Part shown: positions 30,253 to 40,300 of the stretch, one piece after another | Position numbering within the stretch: position 1 is the stretch's first letter | How the letters are laid out: each line of letters starts with the position of its first letter | NCBI GenBank assembly: GCA_900541925.1 | Contig: UQMB01000003.1 | Location: 124,001-188,000 of the forward strand | Reading direction: 5' to 3' | Source of the DNA: an uncultured Bacteroidales bacterium | GTDB taxonomy: Bacteria > Bacteroidota > Bacteroidia > Bacteroidales > UBA932 | Length of the DNA stretch: 64,000 bases | Program-made: the position numbers and the translations under genes | Notes under the pieces: generated by a model | What the model saw: the letters and a program-made list of their open reading frames with translations, nothing else | Database searches by the model: none | What the model was told of the DNA's origin: nothing

Positions 30253-32616
30253 ATGAACCACAAGTCACTCGCAATTTCTCTTGCACTCCTTTCCCTGTGC
30301 TCGCAACTGCTTGCTGTCGAGCCGGACAAGTCAATGGCCAAAGTCATCGACAAGGGCCTCGGCCGCGCCGCTTCACAGGCCATGATGATGTACGGCCAGG
30401 TCAAGGACAAGGGAGATGCCTGCTTTCCGACAAGCTGCACCCCGGAAGGTGAACTCAAATTCGCCAAAAGTTCCGACTGGACCAGCGGATTCTTCCCTGG
30501 AGAGCTCTGGTATCTCTACGAGTATTCAGCCGACGAGTCCCTCAAGGCCGCAGCCGAGGATATGACCCTCCGAATCTCTCCAGAACAGTACAACACCCGC
30601 AGCCACGATGTGGGATTTATGGTCAACTGCAGTTTCGGCAATGCCTATAGGCTGACCGGCAATCAGGCTTACCGCGACGTGCTCATCAACGCCGCCAATT
30701 CCCTCGCCACGCGCTTCAACCCGAATATCGGCTGTACCCGTTCGTGGAACAGGAAAACCGAGGGCTGGCAGTACATCGTGATCATCGACAATATGATGAA
30801 CCTCGAACTGCTCACAGTCGGCTCCGGACTCACGACAGACCCGCACTGCTACGAAGTTGCAGTCTCCCACGCCAATACCACCATGCGCAACCATTTCCGT
30901 GAGGATGGAAGTTCCTATCATGCCGTGGATTACGATACGCTCTCGTTCCGCCCGGCGCAGAAGCGCACATTCCAGGGCCTCGCCGATGACTCTTCCTGGT
31001 CCCGCGGCCAGTCTTGGGGTCTCTACGGCTTCACTATGATGTACCGTCAGACCGGCAGGGCCGAGTATCTTGCTCATGCCCGCAAGGTTGCCTCCTATCT
31101 TATGCATCATCCTAATATGCCTAAGGACAAAATTCCGTACTGGGATTTCAATGCTCCTGCCCGCAAGGACACTCCGCGTGACGCTTCTGCAGCTGCGATT
31201 ATGGCTTCGGCCCTCATCGAACTGAGCGGATATGTGGCTGACGATGCGGAGGGCATCCTCCGTTCCCTCACTTCGGGCAAGTATCTCGCCGCTTCCGGCA
31301 AGAACGGCGGCTTCGCTCTCCTGCACTCAACCGCTTACATGGCCAAGAACAGGGATGTGGATGCACCGCTGCCATATGCCGATTACTACTATGTCGAGGC
31401 TCTCGTGAGATACTCCAAGCTCCTCAAGGGCGAGCCGGCCGTGGACATCCTCACGCTCTACTCCGAGAATCCGCAGCGTGCGAAGTGGCTCTCCGCCCTC
31501 GACAGGGTCTCCACTCCGCTGCTCGGGGCGATGAGCAAGGGGCAGCTCAAGGCCAAGATGCCGGTCGAGTCCAACAACACTGACATCGCGTCAAGATATA
31601 AGTGTACTTATCTCGAAGCCCTCGGACGACTTATAGAGGGAATCGCCCCGTGGATTGAGAACGGGTCGCAGGACGGTCCGGAAGGTCTGCTGAGGGCGAA
31701 ATATCACAGGCTTGCCCTCGAATCCATCTCCAACGGAGTCAACCCCGAGTCCCCTGACTACCTCAACTTCAACGACGGCAGGCAGCCTCTCGTGGACGCG
31801 GCCTTCCTCGCTCACGGTCTGCTTCGCGCTCCGGAGCAGCTCTGGGGCAAGCTCGGCGCTGAAACTCAGCAGAGACTCATAGCGGAGATGAAATCCACCC
31901 GCGTCATCAAGCCGTCCGAGTCCAACTGGCTCTTCTTCTCCGCAATGGTGGAGGCATTCCTCTATGAAGTCACCGGAGAGTGGGAGTTCGACCGTGTCGA
32001 ATATGCCCTCTCCAGACACAAGGAGTGGTTCAAAGGCGATGCCCAGTACGGCGACGGCGAGAATTTCCACCTCGACTACTACAATAGTTTCGTGATCCAG
32101 CCGATGATGATGCAGGTGCTCGACATAATGAAAAAGCATGGCGTACAGGGATATGAATTCCTCGATGTCCAGACCCGCCGCTACACCCGTTACGCCGAGC
32201 AGCTTGAGAGATTCATCTCTCCGGAGGGGACCTATCCTATCGTCGGACGTTCGATTGCCTACCGCTTCGGCGCATTCCAGGCACTCTCCGATGCGGCCTA
32301 CAGGCATCTTCTCTCTGAGAAACTGCATCCCGCTCAGGTCAGGTGCGCCCTCACCGCAGTGATTGACAGGCAGATCAACGCTCCTCAGACCTTTGACGGC
32401 AACGGGTGGCTTCAGATTGGCATCTACGGTCACCAGCCTTCCATCGGCGAGCGTTACATCTCCACCGGAAGCCTCTATCTGTGCTCCGCGGCATTCATCG
32501 CTCTCGGACTCCCTTCCGACGACCCGTTCTGGGCCGACCCGGACGAGCCGTGGACCAACAAGAAAGTCTGGATGGGTCTCGAGATCCCTATCGACAAGGC
32601 ACTTAGCAACCAATAA
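30253..32616 (+). CDS. GH88 unsaturated glucuronyl hydrolase fused to DUF2264 (GH154-like) domain
   Basis: 787 residues with a signal peptide (to ~residue 21). Residues ~25-395 are a GH88 (alpha/alpha)6 barrel: 'WTSGFFPGELWYLYEYSADE', Asp119 in 'SHDVGFMVNCSFGN' and Asp179 in 'YIVIIDNMMNLELL', and 'DDSSWSRGQSWGLYGFTMMY'. This hydrates and removes the 4,5-unsaturated uronic acid left by polysaccharide lyases. Residues ~405-787 match DUF2264 ('YLNFNDGRQPLVDAAFLAHG', 'GDGENFHLDYYNSFVIQPMM'), which I recall as family GH154 beta-glucuronidase. Together the two would strip unsaturated and saturated glucuronic acid ends. The SusC gene begins 12 bases after its stop. Confidence 0.9.
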   Translation: MNHKSLAISLALLSLCSQLLAVEPDKSMAKVIDKGLGRAASQAMMMYGQVKDKGDACFPTSCTPEGELKFAKSSDWTSGFFPGELWYLYEYSADESLKAAAEDMTLRISPEQYNTRSHDVGFMVNCSFGNAYRLTGNQAYRDVLINAANSLATRFNPNIGCTRSWNRKTEGWQYIVIIDNMMNLELLTVGSGLTTDPHCYEVAVSHANTTMRNHFREDGSSYHAVDYDTLSFRPAQKRTFQGLADDSSWSRGQSWGLYGFTMMYRQTGRAEYLAHARKVASYLMHHPNMPKDKIPYWDFNAPARKDTPRDASAAAIMASALIELSGYVADDAEGILRSLTSGKYLAASGKNGGFALLHSTAYMAKNRDVDAPLPYADYYYVEALVRYSKLLKGEPAVDILTLYSENPQRAKWLSALDRVSTPLLGAMSKGQLKAKMPVESNNTDIASRYKCTYLEALGRLIEGIAPWIENGSQDGPEGLLRAKYHRLALESISNGVNPESPDYLNFNDGRQPLVDAAFLAHGLLRAPEQLWGKLGAETQQRLIAEMKSTRVIKPSESNWLFFSAMVEAFLYEVTGEWEFDRVEYALSRHKEWFKGDAQYGDGENFHLDYYNSFVIQPMMMQVLDIMKKHGVQGYEFLDVQTRRYTRYAEQLERFISPEGTYPIVGRSIAYRFGAFQALSDAAYRHLLSEKLHPAQVRCALTAVIDRQINAPQTFDGNGWLQIGIYGHQPSIGERYISTGSLYLCSAAFIALGLPSDDPFWADPDEPWTNKKVWMGLEIPIDKALSNQ

Positions 32617-32628
32617 CACAAACTGATA

Positions 32629-35600
32629 ATGAATACCAAAAGATTGGCGATGCTCGTGCTGTCCGTTGCGGCAGTATTGGCAATCGGCTTGCAGAATGCA
32701 GCGGCTCAGAACTCGCAGATAAGCGGCAAGGTCACTGATGCCGACGACAATTCCCCGCTGATAGGTGTCAATGTGGTTATCTCCGGCACACGTACCGGAG
32801 TCGTCACCGACATCAACGGCAATTACATGATCTCCGCGCCTCAAGGTGCGTCTCTCGAATTCTCTTGCCTCGGCTATGAGACTCTTACGGTCCCGACAGG
32901 CAAGCACGGCAAGATTGACGTCTCGCTCCAGCTCAGTTCCAACCTTCTGGACGAGCTTGTGGTAGTGGGATACGGCGTACAGAAGAAGAGTGATGTGGCC
33001 GGTTCGGTCACATCCATCAAAGCGGAGGATGTGATCGCGTTCCCTGCGGCCAACATCTCCGAGATGCTAAGAGGCCGCTCCGCCGGCGTGCAGGTCACCT
33101 CGTCCTCAGGCGCACCGGGATCCTCTTCCAACATCCAAATCCGTGGCGTGCGCTCCCTGACTGCCGGGAACTCGCCTCTCTACATGATTGACGGTGTACC
33201 TTCCAATTCCACGGAGTTCAATATGATAAACCCCAATGATGTGGCGTCAGTCGAGATCCTCAAGGACGCGGCCGCTCAGGCCATTTACGGTGCTCGTGCC
33301 GCCAACGGCGTCGTGATGGTTATGACAAAGCGCGGCCTCTCCGGCAAGACGGAGATCAACTTCGACTCTTCCGTCAGCATTCAGACCCTCTGGAGGAATT
33401 TCGACTTCTACGCGCCGGAGGAGTGGGCGGAACTCCGCCGTCAGGCAGTCGCCACCGATATGGGCTACAACACTCCAGAACTGATCGAGTCCATCCCTCA
33501 GTCTATGGTTTTCCAGGATGTCGAGATGATGAAGAACTATCAGAACGGTGTCTGGACCGACTGGGAGGGTCTTATGATCAAACCTGCCGTGATGCAGAAG
33601 TATTCCCTCGGCTTCAGGGGAGGCAACGACAGGATCAAGGCCTCCGGCGCCATCGCCTATATGAAGCAGGACGGTATGGTGCAGAACTCTGGCTACGAGC
33701 GCGGCAATATCCGCCTCAACCTTGACTATCAGGCATACAAATGGCTCTCATTGGGGATGAATATCTCCGCCGGCAAGACATCGCGCCAGTCGGCCTACGG
33801 CAGCTTCAACGAATTCATTACCCGCCCGCCGTACGGTGCCGCCTACGACGAGGACGGCTCTGTCCGCGAATACATCAACAGTTCACTTGACACCAACCCT
33901 CTCTACAACGCCGGCCAATACAAAGACGAGACCAAGGCCGACACATTCAGAATCAACGCCTTCGCCGAGGTGAAGCCGTTTAAGGGCTTCTCCTGGAAGC
34001 TCAACGCCACCCAGTATGCGCGCTTCAGCGAGAACGGTTCCTACAAGACCTCCAAGTACACAGGAGGCGGCGCCGGCGGCAAAATCTCCAACGGCAGGAC
34101 CTACAACTGGGTCATTGAGAACATCGTCAACTATGCGGTGCCGTTCCGTAACGATGACCATTCTCTCAACTTCACTCTCGTGCAGGCTTGGGACAAGGAC
34201 TATTCCACTTCCCTGAGCGGCACTGCCTCTAATGTGCCGGTGGATGACTTCTGGTACAATATGATCGGAGACGGCACTCCGGTATCGATAGGCAGGTCAG
34301 TCAGTGAATCAGTGCTCACTTCCTATCTCGGACGAGTCCAGTACAACTGGAAGGGCAGATATATAATGAACGCCGCAGTGCGCTTCGACGGTTCGAGCAG
34401 ATTCGGGGCCAACAACAAGTGGGGCGTATTCCCGTCCGTGGCTCTCGCCTGGAGAATCACCGAGGAGCCGTTTATGCAGTCCGCCAAGCGCTATGTCTCC
34501 AACCTCAAGCTCCGCACCTCCTGGGGTCAGGTCGGCAACCAGAGCGGCATCGGTAACTACACCACCCTCGGCACCACCAACAGCTACCCGATGCAGTTCG
34601 GTGACGAATTCGTGATGGGATACCTTCCGGGCAACTCCCTCCCTAACAAGAACCTCAAGTGGGAGACCACCAGCTCCGCCAATGTCGGAGTGGATTTCGG
34701 CCTCTTCAAGAACCGCATCAACGGAACCATTGAGGGCTACTATACAAGGACTACCGACCTGTTGGTTTCCAGGCAGATAGAGTCCGTGCTCGGTTATACC
34801 TCAATGCTCGACAACCTCGGTGAGACCAGGACCAAGGGCCTTGAACTCACCCTCGACACCGATATCTTCCGCAAGAAGGACTTCGTCTGGAATGTGGGCC
34901 TCAACTTCTCGCTCTACCGCAACCGGATCGTCAAGATTGATGACAAGACCGACGAGAACGGCAATCCTGTCGATGACGTGGCCAACGGCTGGTTCATCGG
35001 GCAGCCTATCAATGTCTACTATCAGTACAAGGCCGCCGGAATCTACCAGACCGAAGATTTCAGCTATGACCCTGCAACCGACACCTACACCCTTCTACCG
35101 ACGGTTGACACCACCGGTGACGGTATCGCCGATACCGTGGTTGAGCCGGATGTCAAGGTCGCCCCGGGCTCAGTCAAGCTCGTCGACAAGAACGGTGACA
35201 ACAAGATCAACGCCGACGACCGCTTCATCCTCAAGAGAGACCCGGACTTCATCACCTCCATCAATACCTCCCTCCAGTTCAAGGGCTTCGACTTCTATAT
35301 GGACTGGTATATGGTCAGCGGAGGCGTGAAACTCAACCAGTACCTCTACTCCGCCAATCAGGGCGGTTCGCTTCAGGGCAAGCTCAACGGTATCAAGGTC
35401 AACTACTGGACGCCGTCCAACCCTTCCAACGAATTCCCGCGGCCATCGTTCAACTCCAACGCCGCACACCAGAACACCCTCTGCTATCAGGATGCCTCCT
35501 ATGTGCGCCTGAGAACTCTCACTCTGGGATATACCTTGCCTAAGAAGGCTTTGAGCGCTCTCGGAGTATCCAACCTGCGTCTCGCATTCACCGCGACCAA

Positions 35601-35703
35601 CCTGCTCACATTCACGGACTATCTGTCATACAGTCCGGAGTACTCGGCCGGCGGATACCCTGAGCCGCGCCAGTATGTATTCAGTCTCAGTCTCAAATTC
35701 TAG
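32629..35703 (+). CDS. SusC-type TonB-dependent outer-membrane transporter
   Basis: 1,024 residues. Signal peptide, then a carboxypeptidase-regulatory-like domain ('ISGKVTDADDNSPLIGVNVV'), the SusC plug signature 'LDELVVVGYGVQKKSDVAGS' and 'IQIRGVRSLTAGNSPLYMID', 'ANGVVMVMTKRG', and the barrel to the terminal 'RQYVFSLSLKF'. It imports oligosaccharides of the PUL substrate. The gene is between GH88-DUF2264 and SusD with gaps of 12 and 17 bases, so this is one operon. No N-terminal STN (sigma-signalling) domain, which fits control by the hybrid sensor at 46047 and not by an ECF sigma pair. Confidence 0.97.
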   Translation: MNTKRLAMLVLSVAAVLAIGLQNAAAQNSQISGKVTDADDNSPLIGVNVVISGTRTGVVTDINGNYMISAPQGASLEFSCLGYETLTVPTGKHGKIDVSLQLSSNLLDELVVVGYGVQKKSDVAGSVTSIKAEDVIAFPAANISEMLRGRSAGVQVTSSSGAPGSSSNIQIRGVRSLTAGNSPLYMIDGVPSNSTEFNMINPNDVASVEILKDAAAQAIYGARAANGVVMVMTKRGLSGKTEINFDSSVSIQTLWRNFDFYAPEEWAELRRQAVATDMGYNTPELIESIPQSMVFQDVEMMKNYQNGVWTDWEGLMIKPAVMQKYSLGFRGGNDRIKASGAIAYMKQDGMVQNSGYERGNIRLNLDYQAYKWLSLGMNISAGKTSRQSAYGSFNEFITRPPYGAAYDEDGSVREYINSSLDTNPLYNAGQYKDETKADTFRINAFAEVKPFKGFSWKLNATQYARFSENGSYKTSKYTGGGAGGKISNGRTYNWVIENIVNYAVPFRNDDHSLNFTLVQAWDKDYSTSLSGTASNVPVDDFWYNMIGDGTPVSIGRSVSESVLTSYLGRVQYNWKGRYIMNAAVRFDGSSRFGANNKWGVFPSVALAWRITEEPFMQSAKRYVSNLKLRTSWGQVGNQSGIGNYTTLGTTNSYPMQFGDEFVMGYLPGNSLPNKNLKWETTSSANVGVDFGLFKNRINGTIEGYYTRTTDLLVSRQIESVLGYTSMLDNLGETRTKGLELTLDTDIFRKKDFVWNVGLNFSLYRNRIVKIDDKTDENGNPVDDVANGWFIGQPINVYYQYKAAGIYQTEDFSYDPATDTYTLLPTVDTTGDGIADTVVEPDVKVAPGSVKLVDKNGDNKINADDRFILKRDPDFITSINTSLQFKGFDFYMDWYMVSGGVKLNQYLYSANQGGSLQGKLNGIKVNYWTPSNPSNEFPRPSFNSNAAHQNTLCYQDASYVRLRTLTLGYTLPKKALSALGVSNLRLAFTATNLLTFTDYLSYSPEYSAGGYPEPRQYVFSLSLKF

Positions 35704-35720
35704 AACAGGAGGACCGCATT

Positions 35721-37328
35721 ATGAAGAAGATATTACTGCCTCTAATAACCATCGTGCTTGTCGCAGCGGGCTGCACGACCAAGGATTTGAATGTCGAATC
35801 CAAGACAAGCATCACCACCTCATATCTCTACTCCACTCCGGAGGGCCTGAGCCGCGCCGCAGTGGGACTCTATCCGAAGGACAGGGCAATCGCCAATCAG
35901 GGCGAGAGTCCGGAGTACGCCGTACTCATGTTTGACTACTGCACCGACCTGATGATATTCAGGGCCGGTACGGCTGCCGGCATGGCGCGTCTCGACACCC
36001 CAAACTCTTCCACTGATGTCTTCAAGAGCATCTGGAACAAATACTACTCCATCATAGGCAAGGCCAACGAGATTATCTACTATGCAGAGCAGCTCGGCCT
36101 CGAAAATGAGACAGTCGCCCGCGCCTATGCCGAGGCTAAAGTTTTCAGGGCCCGCTCCTACTTCCTTCTCTACCAGAGGTTCGAGAGGCTCTACATCAAC
36201 ACCGAACCTACCACCACCGACAATATCACAGGCCGCGTCTATCGTCCGGCATCCTCCGAGGCGATACTCTCGCTCATCAAGCAGGACCTCGAGGACGCTA
36301 TGCCTTACCTTGACTGGACCGTGCCGTCCGGCAGCGCCAGCCCTCAGTATGGCAGGATGACCAAGGCTGTCGCCAAGCACATCCGCGCACAGGTGGCGAT
36401 GTGGGAGAGTGACTGGGACAGTGCCATCACGAACTGCGAGGACATCTTTGAGTGCCCGGACTACGGTATGATGGCCACTATGGCCGATGTGTTCAACGGA
36501 GCCGATCTCCGCAACAAGGAAGTCCTCTACTCCTTCCAGTTCTCCAACGAGCAGGGCGGCGGCAGCAGCATCTCCGACGGTGTAGCAGTGGGTCACCGTC
36601 TCTCGCTCATAACCACCTGCAACTACAAGAAAGCGCTCGGCTACTTCTCGCTCGAATACGGTGGGTACGGCTGGGGCCGCGTCTATCCGAACACCTACCT
36701 TCTCGGGCTCTACGACTCGACCACGGACAATAGGTACAAGGATATGTTCATCCACAAATTCTACTACAATGACCCGGACCACCTCCCGGCCGGGAAGTCT
36801 CTTGGGGACGAGGTGGTTCCGTCAACGGGAGCCCAATACCTGGAGTGCCTGCATCCGATGTCCAAGAAGTTCTTCGACCAGTGGACCAACGCTGACAACA
36901 TAGAGAGGCGCTCATCCTTCAAGGATGCCATCATTTACCGTCTTGCCGAGACCTATCTGATTGCTGCCGAGGCCTATTTCCATAAGGAGGGCGGGTCAAG
37001 CATCAAGGCTCACGAATACTTCAACGAGACCTACCGCCGCGCCAATCTTAAGGACTTCACCGCCCCGCTCACTATGGACGAAATCCTCAACGAGTATGCG
37101 AGGGAGTTGAATTTCGAGGGCGTGCGCTGGCCGCTTCTCAAGCGTCTCGGCCTCCTCGAAGAGAGGGTTGTCCTTCACGCCGGCGATACCAAGAAAGAGG
37201 ATCCTCTGCTTGCGTCAGACTATATCCAGCCGCGCAAGAACTTCTCTTCCAAGTGGTGGAGATGGCCTATCCCTCAGGATATCCTCGATGTGATGCCGGG
37301 CTACGGCCAGAACGAGGACTGGTATTAA
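35721..37328 (+). CDS. SusD/RagB-family glycan-binding lipoprotein
   Basis: 535 residues; lipobox 'VLVAAGC' (Cys ~18). SusD features: 'AEAKVFRARSYFLLYQRFER', 'AIIYRLAETYLIAAEAYFHK', and the C-terminal 'EYARELNFEGVRWPLLKRLG' block (R-E-x-x-F-E-x-x-R-W). It covers the SusC barrel and grabs glycan at the surface. Unlike the 732-residue SusD at 872-3070 it has the usual family length, and the two share little beyond family motifs, suggesting different substrates. Confidence 0.95.
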   Translation: MKKILLPLITIVLVAAGCTTKDLNVESKTSITTSYLYSTPEGLSRAAVGLYPKDRAIANQGESPEYAVLMFDYCTDLMIFRAGTAAGMARLDTPNSSTDVFKSIWNKYYSIIGKANEIIYYAEQLGLENETVARAYAEAKVFRARSYFLLYQRFERLYINTEPTTTDNITGRVYRPASSEAILSLIKQDLEDAMPYLDWTVPSGSASPQYGRMTKAVAKHIRAQVAMWESDWDSAITNCEDIFECPDYGMMATMADVFNGADLRNKEVLYSFQFSNEQGGGSSISDGVAVGHRLSLITTCNYKKALGYFSLEYGGYGWGRVYPNTYLLGLYDSTTDNRYKDMFIHKFYYNDPDHLPAGKSLGDEVVPSTGAQYLECLHPMSKKFFDQWTNADNIERRSSFKDAIIYRLAETYLIAAEAYFHKEGGSSIKAHEYFNETYRRANLKDFTAPLTMDEILNEYARELNFEGVRWPLLKRLGLLEERVVLHAGDTKKEDPLLASDYIQPRKNFSSKWWRWPIPQDILDVMPGYGQNEDWY

Positions 37329-37349
37329 TCATCAATCTCTGACATAATT

Positions 37350-40300
37350 GTGAACACGCATCGCAACATATTGATACTCTGTCTCCTGGTCCTGTGCGAA
37401 AGCCTTTTCGCGCAGGTCAGGGCAGACAGGCTGAACATCTTCACCACGGACAGTTCGCTGCGGGTCGAACTGGTGGCATCTTCCGACCGGGCATACACGT
37501 CCCGTCTGACGGCGAGCATAACCTCCTGCGTTGACGGGTCCCTGCTCTGGAAGGGTGAACTGGGCAAGCTGAGTCTGAACCGCTCTGCCGAGGGGCAGGT
37601 CTGCTCCTATGAGGTAGACGGTCTCTCTCCTGAACTCTGGAGCCCGTCATCTCCGGTGCTCTATCAGATAGAGATTTCAGGACGCGGATTCAGCTGCGGC
37701 AAGCGCATAGGTTTCCGCCGCTTCGAGATGAAGGGCGGCAATTTCTACCTCAACGGCAAGCCCCTCTTCCTCAGGGGCAACGCCATCAATCCTCCCGGCC
37801 GCGGCATTCCCGAGGCCCTGGAGACGAGCAAGGAATTTGCCAGGGAATATGTGCGCTTCCTGAAGAGTCAGAATATCAATATTATACGTATCCCGACCAA
37901 CCAGAACTGGCTGGACGTCTGCGATGAAGAGGGAATGATGGTATTCGGCGGGCGCTACGGCAGGCCTCGCATCTGCGAGAACGAGTCAAAGCCTTCCACC
38001 GACATAGCCGCTTCTGTTGAGTACTACATCAGAGACGAATTCACCCCGCTCAGCTTCCACCCGTCCGTAGTTATCTATGTGATGTCCAACGAGATGCCAT
38101 ACGACGGAGTCAAAGGCGAGCGCTGGCACGACTTCCTTCAGTCCTGCTACGGGCAGCTCGTGAAGTGGGACAGTACCCGTGCCTATATCGGCAACGCCGG
38201 TTACGGTATGGGGCGTGAAGCAGATGTCTACGATGTGCACCGATACTGGGGCTGGTACTACAACTCCTTCCTGACATTCCTCAATCTCAGGGACGCTGAG
38301 GCTTGGCAGAATCCTTCCGGCGAGCAGGCGATTACGTTCACGGAGTGTGTGGGCAACTACACCGGCATTGACGGTGCCTACAACCTCTGCTCACGCACCA
38401 AGCAGCCCGGTTCACAGAAATGCTGGACAGGGCACGCCCCTGCCGCGGATCAGTCTCGTGATGCTCTTGAATATCAGGCGTTTGTCTTGAAAAACGTGAC
38501 CGAGATGTTCCGCCGTTTCCGGCCTTCCAACCACCGGATTTCGGGCGTGATGCCGTTCACGATAATGTTCCACAACTGGGACGGAATCTCCAGTTTCTCG
38601 GAGATGAAGCCCAAGCCGGCGGCCTATCAGTACGGCGTGAGCTACCAGCCGGTGCTGCTCAGCTGGGAGAACTGGAACTACAACGCCTATGCCGGCAACT
38701 CCGTCTCAACAGTGCTCCATGTCGTCAACGACGATGACCTCTTCCGCGACCTTAGAGGTGCAGAAGTCAAATGGAGACTGCTCTCCGCTGACGGCAAGGC
38801 GGTCTGCTCCGGCGGGCTCTCACTTCCGGACATCCCTTACTATGGGACATACTCCACAAAGCTGTCCGTCCAGCTCCCGCGGGACCTTGCGACAGGCAAC
38901 TACACTCTTGAGGGTCAGATACTTGATGGCGGGGTTGCCGTCTCCTCCAACACGACTCGCATCTTCGTTGCCGACTCTCGGTGGAAGAGCGACTGCGCTG
39001 AAGAGATAGCCTCGCTCTCGAAGCGGACCGCTACGCTCTCTTCTTCGACCGGGATTTCCTCCCTCGACACAGGGACTCCGCTCATCGTAGCGGAAGACTC
39101 ATGGAGCAAGGATTTCAGTGGAGATGACCTGCGCGACTTCGTGAAGCGCGGCGGCAAGGTGTTGGTGATGAAGCAGGAGGGCGAATTCGACACCTCCTGG
39201 TTGCCGACCCGGGTGGAGATGCTCGGCGACAGCAACAATTCTCCGCAGTACCTCTCCCCGAGCTACACCTACTGCGACGGCATGAACATCAATCTGGAAC
39301 GGGCTGACCACAAGGTCTTCAAGGGGCTCGACCGCTACAATTTCCGCCTCTGGTCGGACTATACCGGATTTGACGAGAGTCAGGCGGGATTCCCGCGCAT
39401 CTATCCTGTCAGCAGGGGATTCTCTCTGCGCAAGGCGGATATCGGCAAGGTCGCGGTACTGGCCAACTACAGCCGGAATCTCTCCGGCACGGCGCTCTGC
39501 GAACTCTTCGAGGGCGAAGGCTCCGTGCTGCTCTCCGGCTTCGACCTCTCATCGCGTCTGGGCCTCGACCCGATAGCCGACAGGTTCTATGCCAATATCC
39601 TCTCATACCTCTGCTCGGATGAGACCGATGAGGCATATCGCGAAATCTCCGACGAGATAATCTGGGGCGACTACGCCTCCGAGCGCGGTGTCGCTACCGG
39701 TGCCAACAACGGATTGCTGCTCAATACTTTCCCTATTGTCCCCGCAGATCAGCAGAAGCGCTGGCCGCTCAAGGTCGACAATAGAGGTTACCAATATGTG
39801 GGCTCCTACGGCGGCTGGAACTCCCGTCCGGGAATCCAGTATGTGCCTAAGGGGCGCCGTCCGTTCGCTCCTTACGACTATACCCCCGGTGGCAGCGACA
39901 CGCTCGCTCCTGAGGACGAGGGTCGCGGCGAGGGCCATGTCGCCATCAAACTGCCAGCTGACCGCCGGTATATGTACACGACTCTCTGGAATCCTTACTC
40001 CGAGAACGCCAGCCTTACCATCTCCATCAACGGGGAGGGAGTGTCGGAGGTGAACATTCCGTCCGGCGAGACCATCACAGTCGAGTCTTCGCTCCCGCAC
40101 CCTGTCGGGGATGCCAACAGGCTTAAACTCTCGTTCGCCGGTTCGCGCTACTGCGTGATACTCAAGTCCGAATTCAGCGCTGTCCGCAAGGTTCAGCCTG
40201 CCCCTGACCGTACCAATGTGTTCAGAGGGGCGGAGGTCTATTCCTCCGGCAGCCGCAAGGGGTTCCCGGGCAGCCTTGCCGTGGACGGAAGATATACCCG

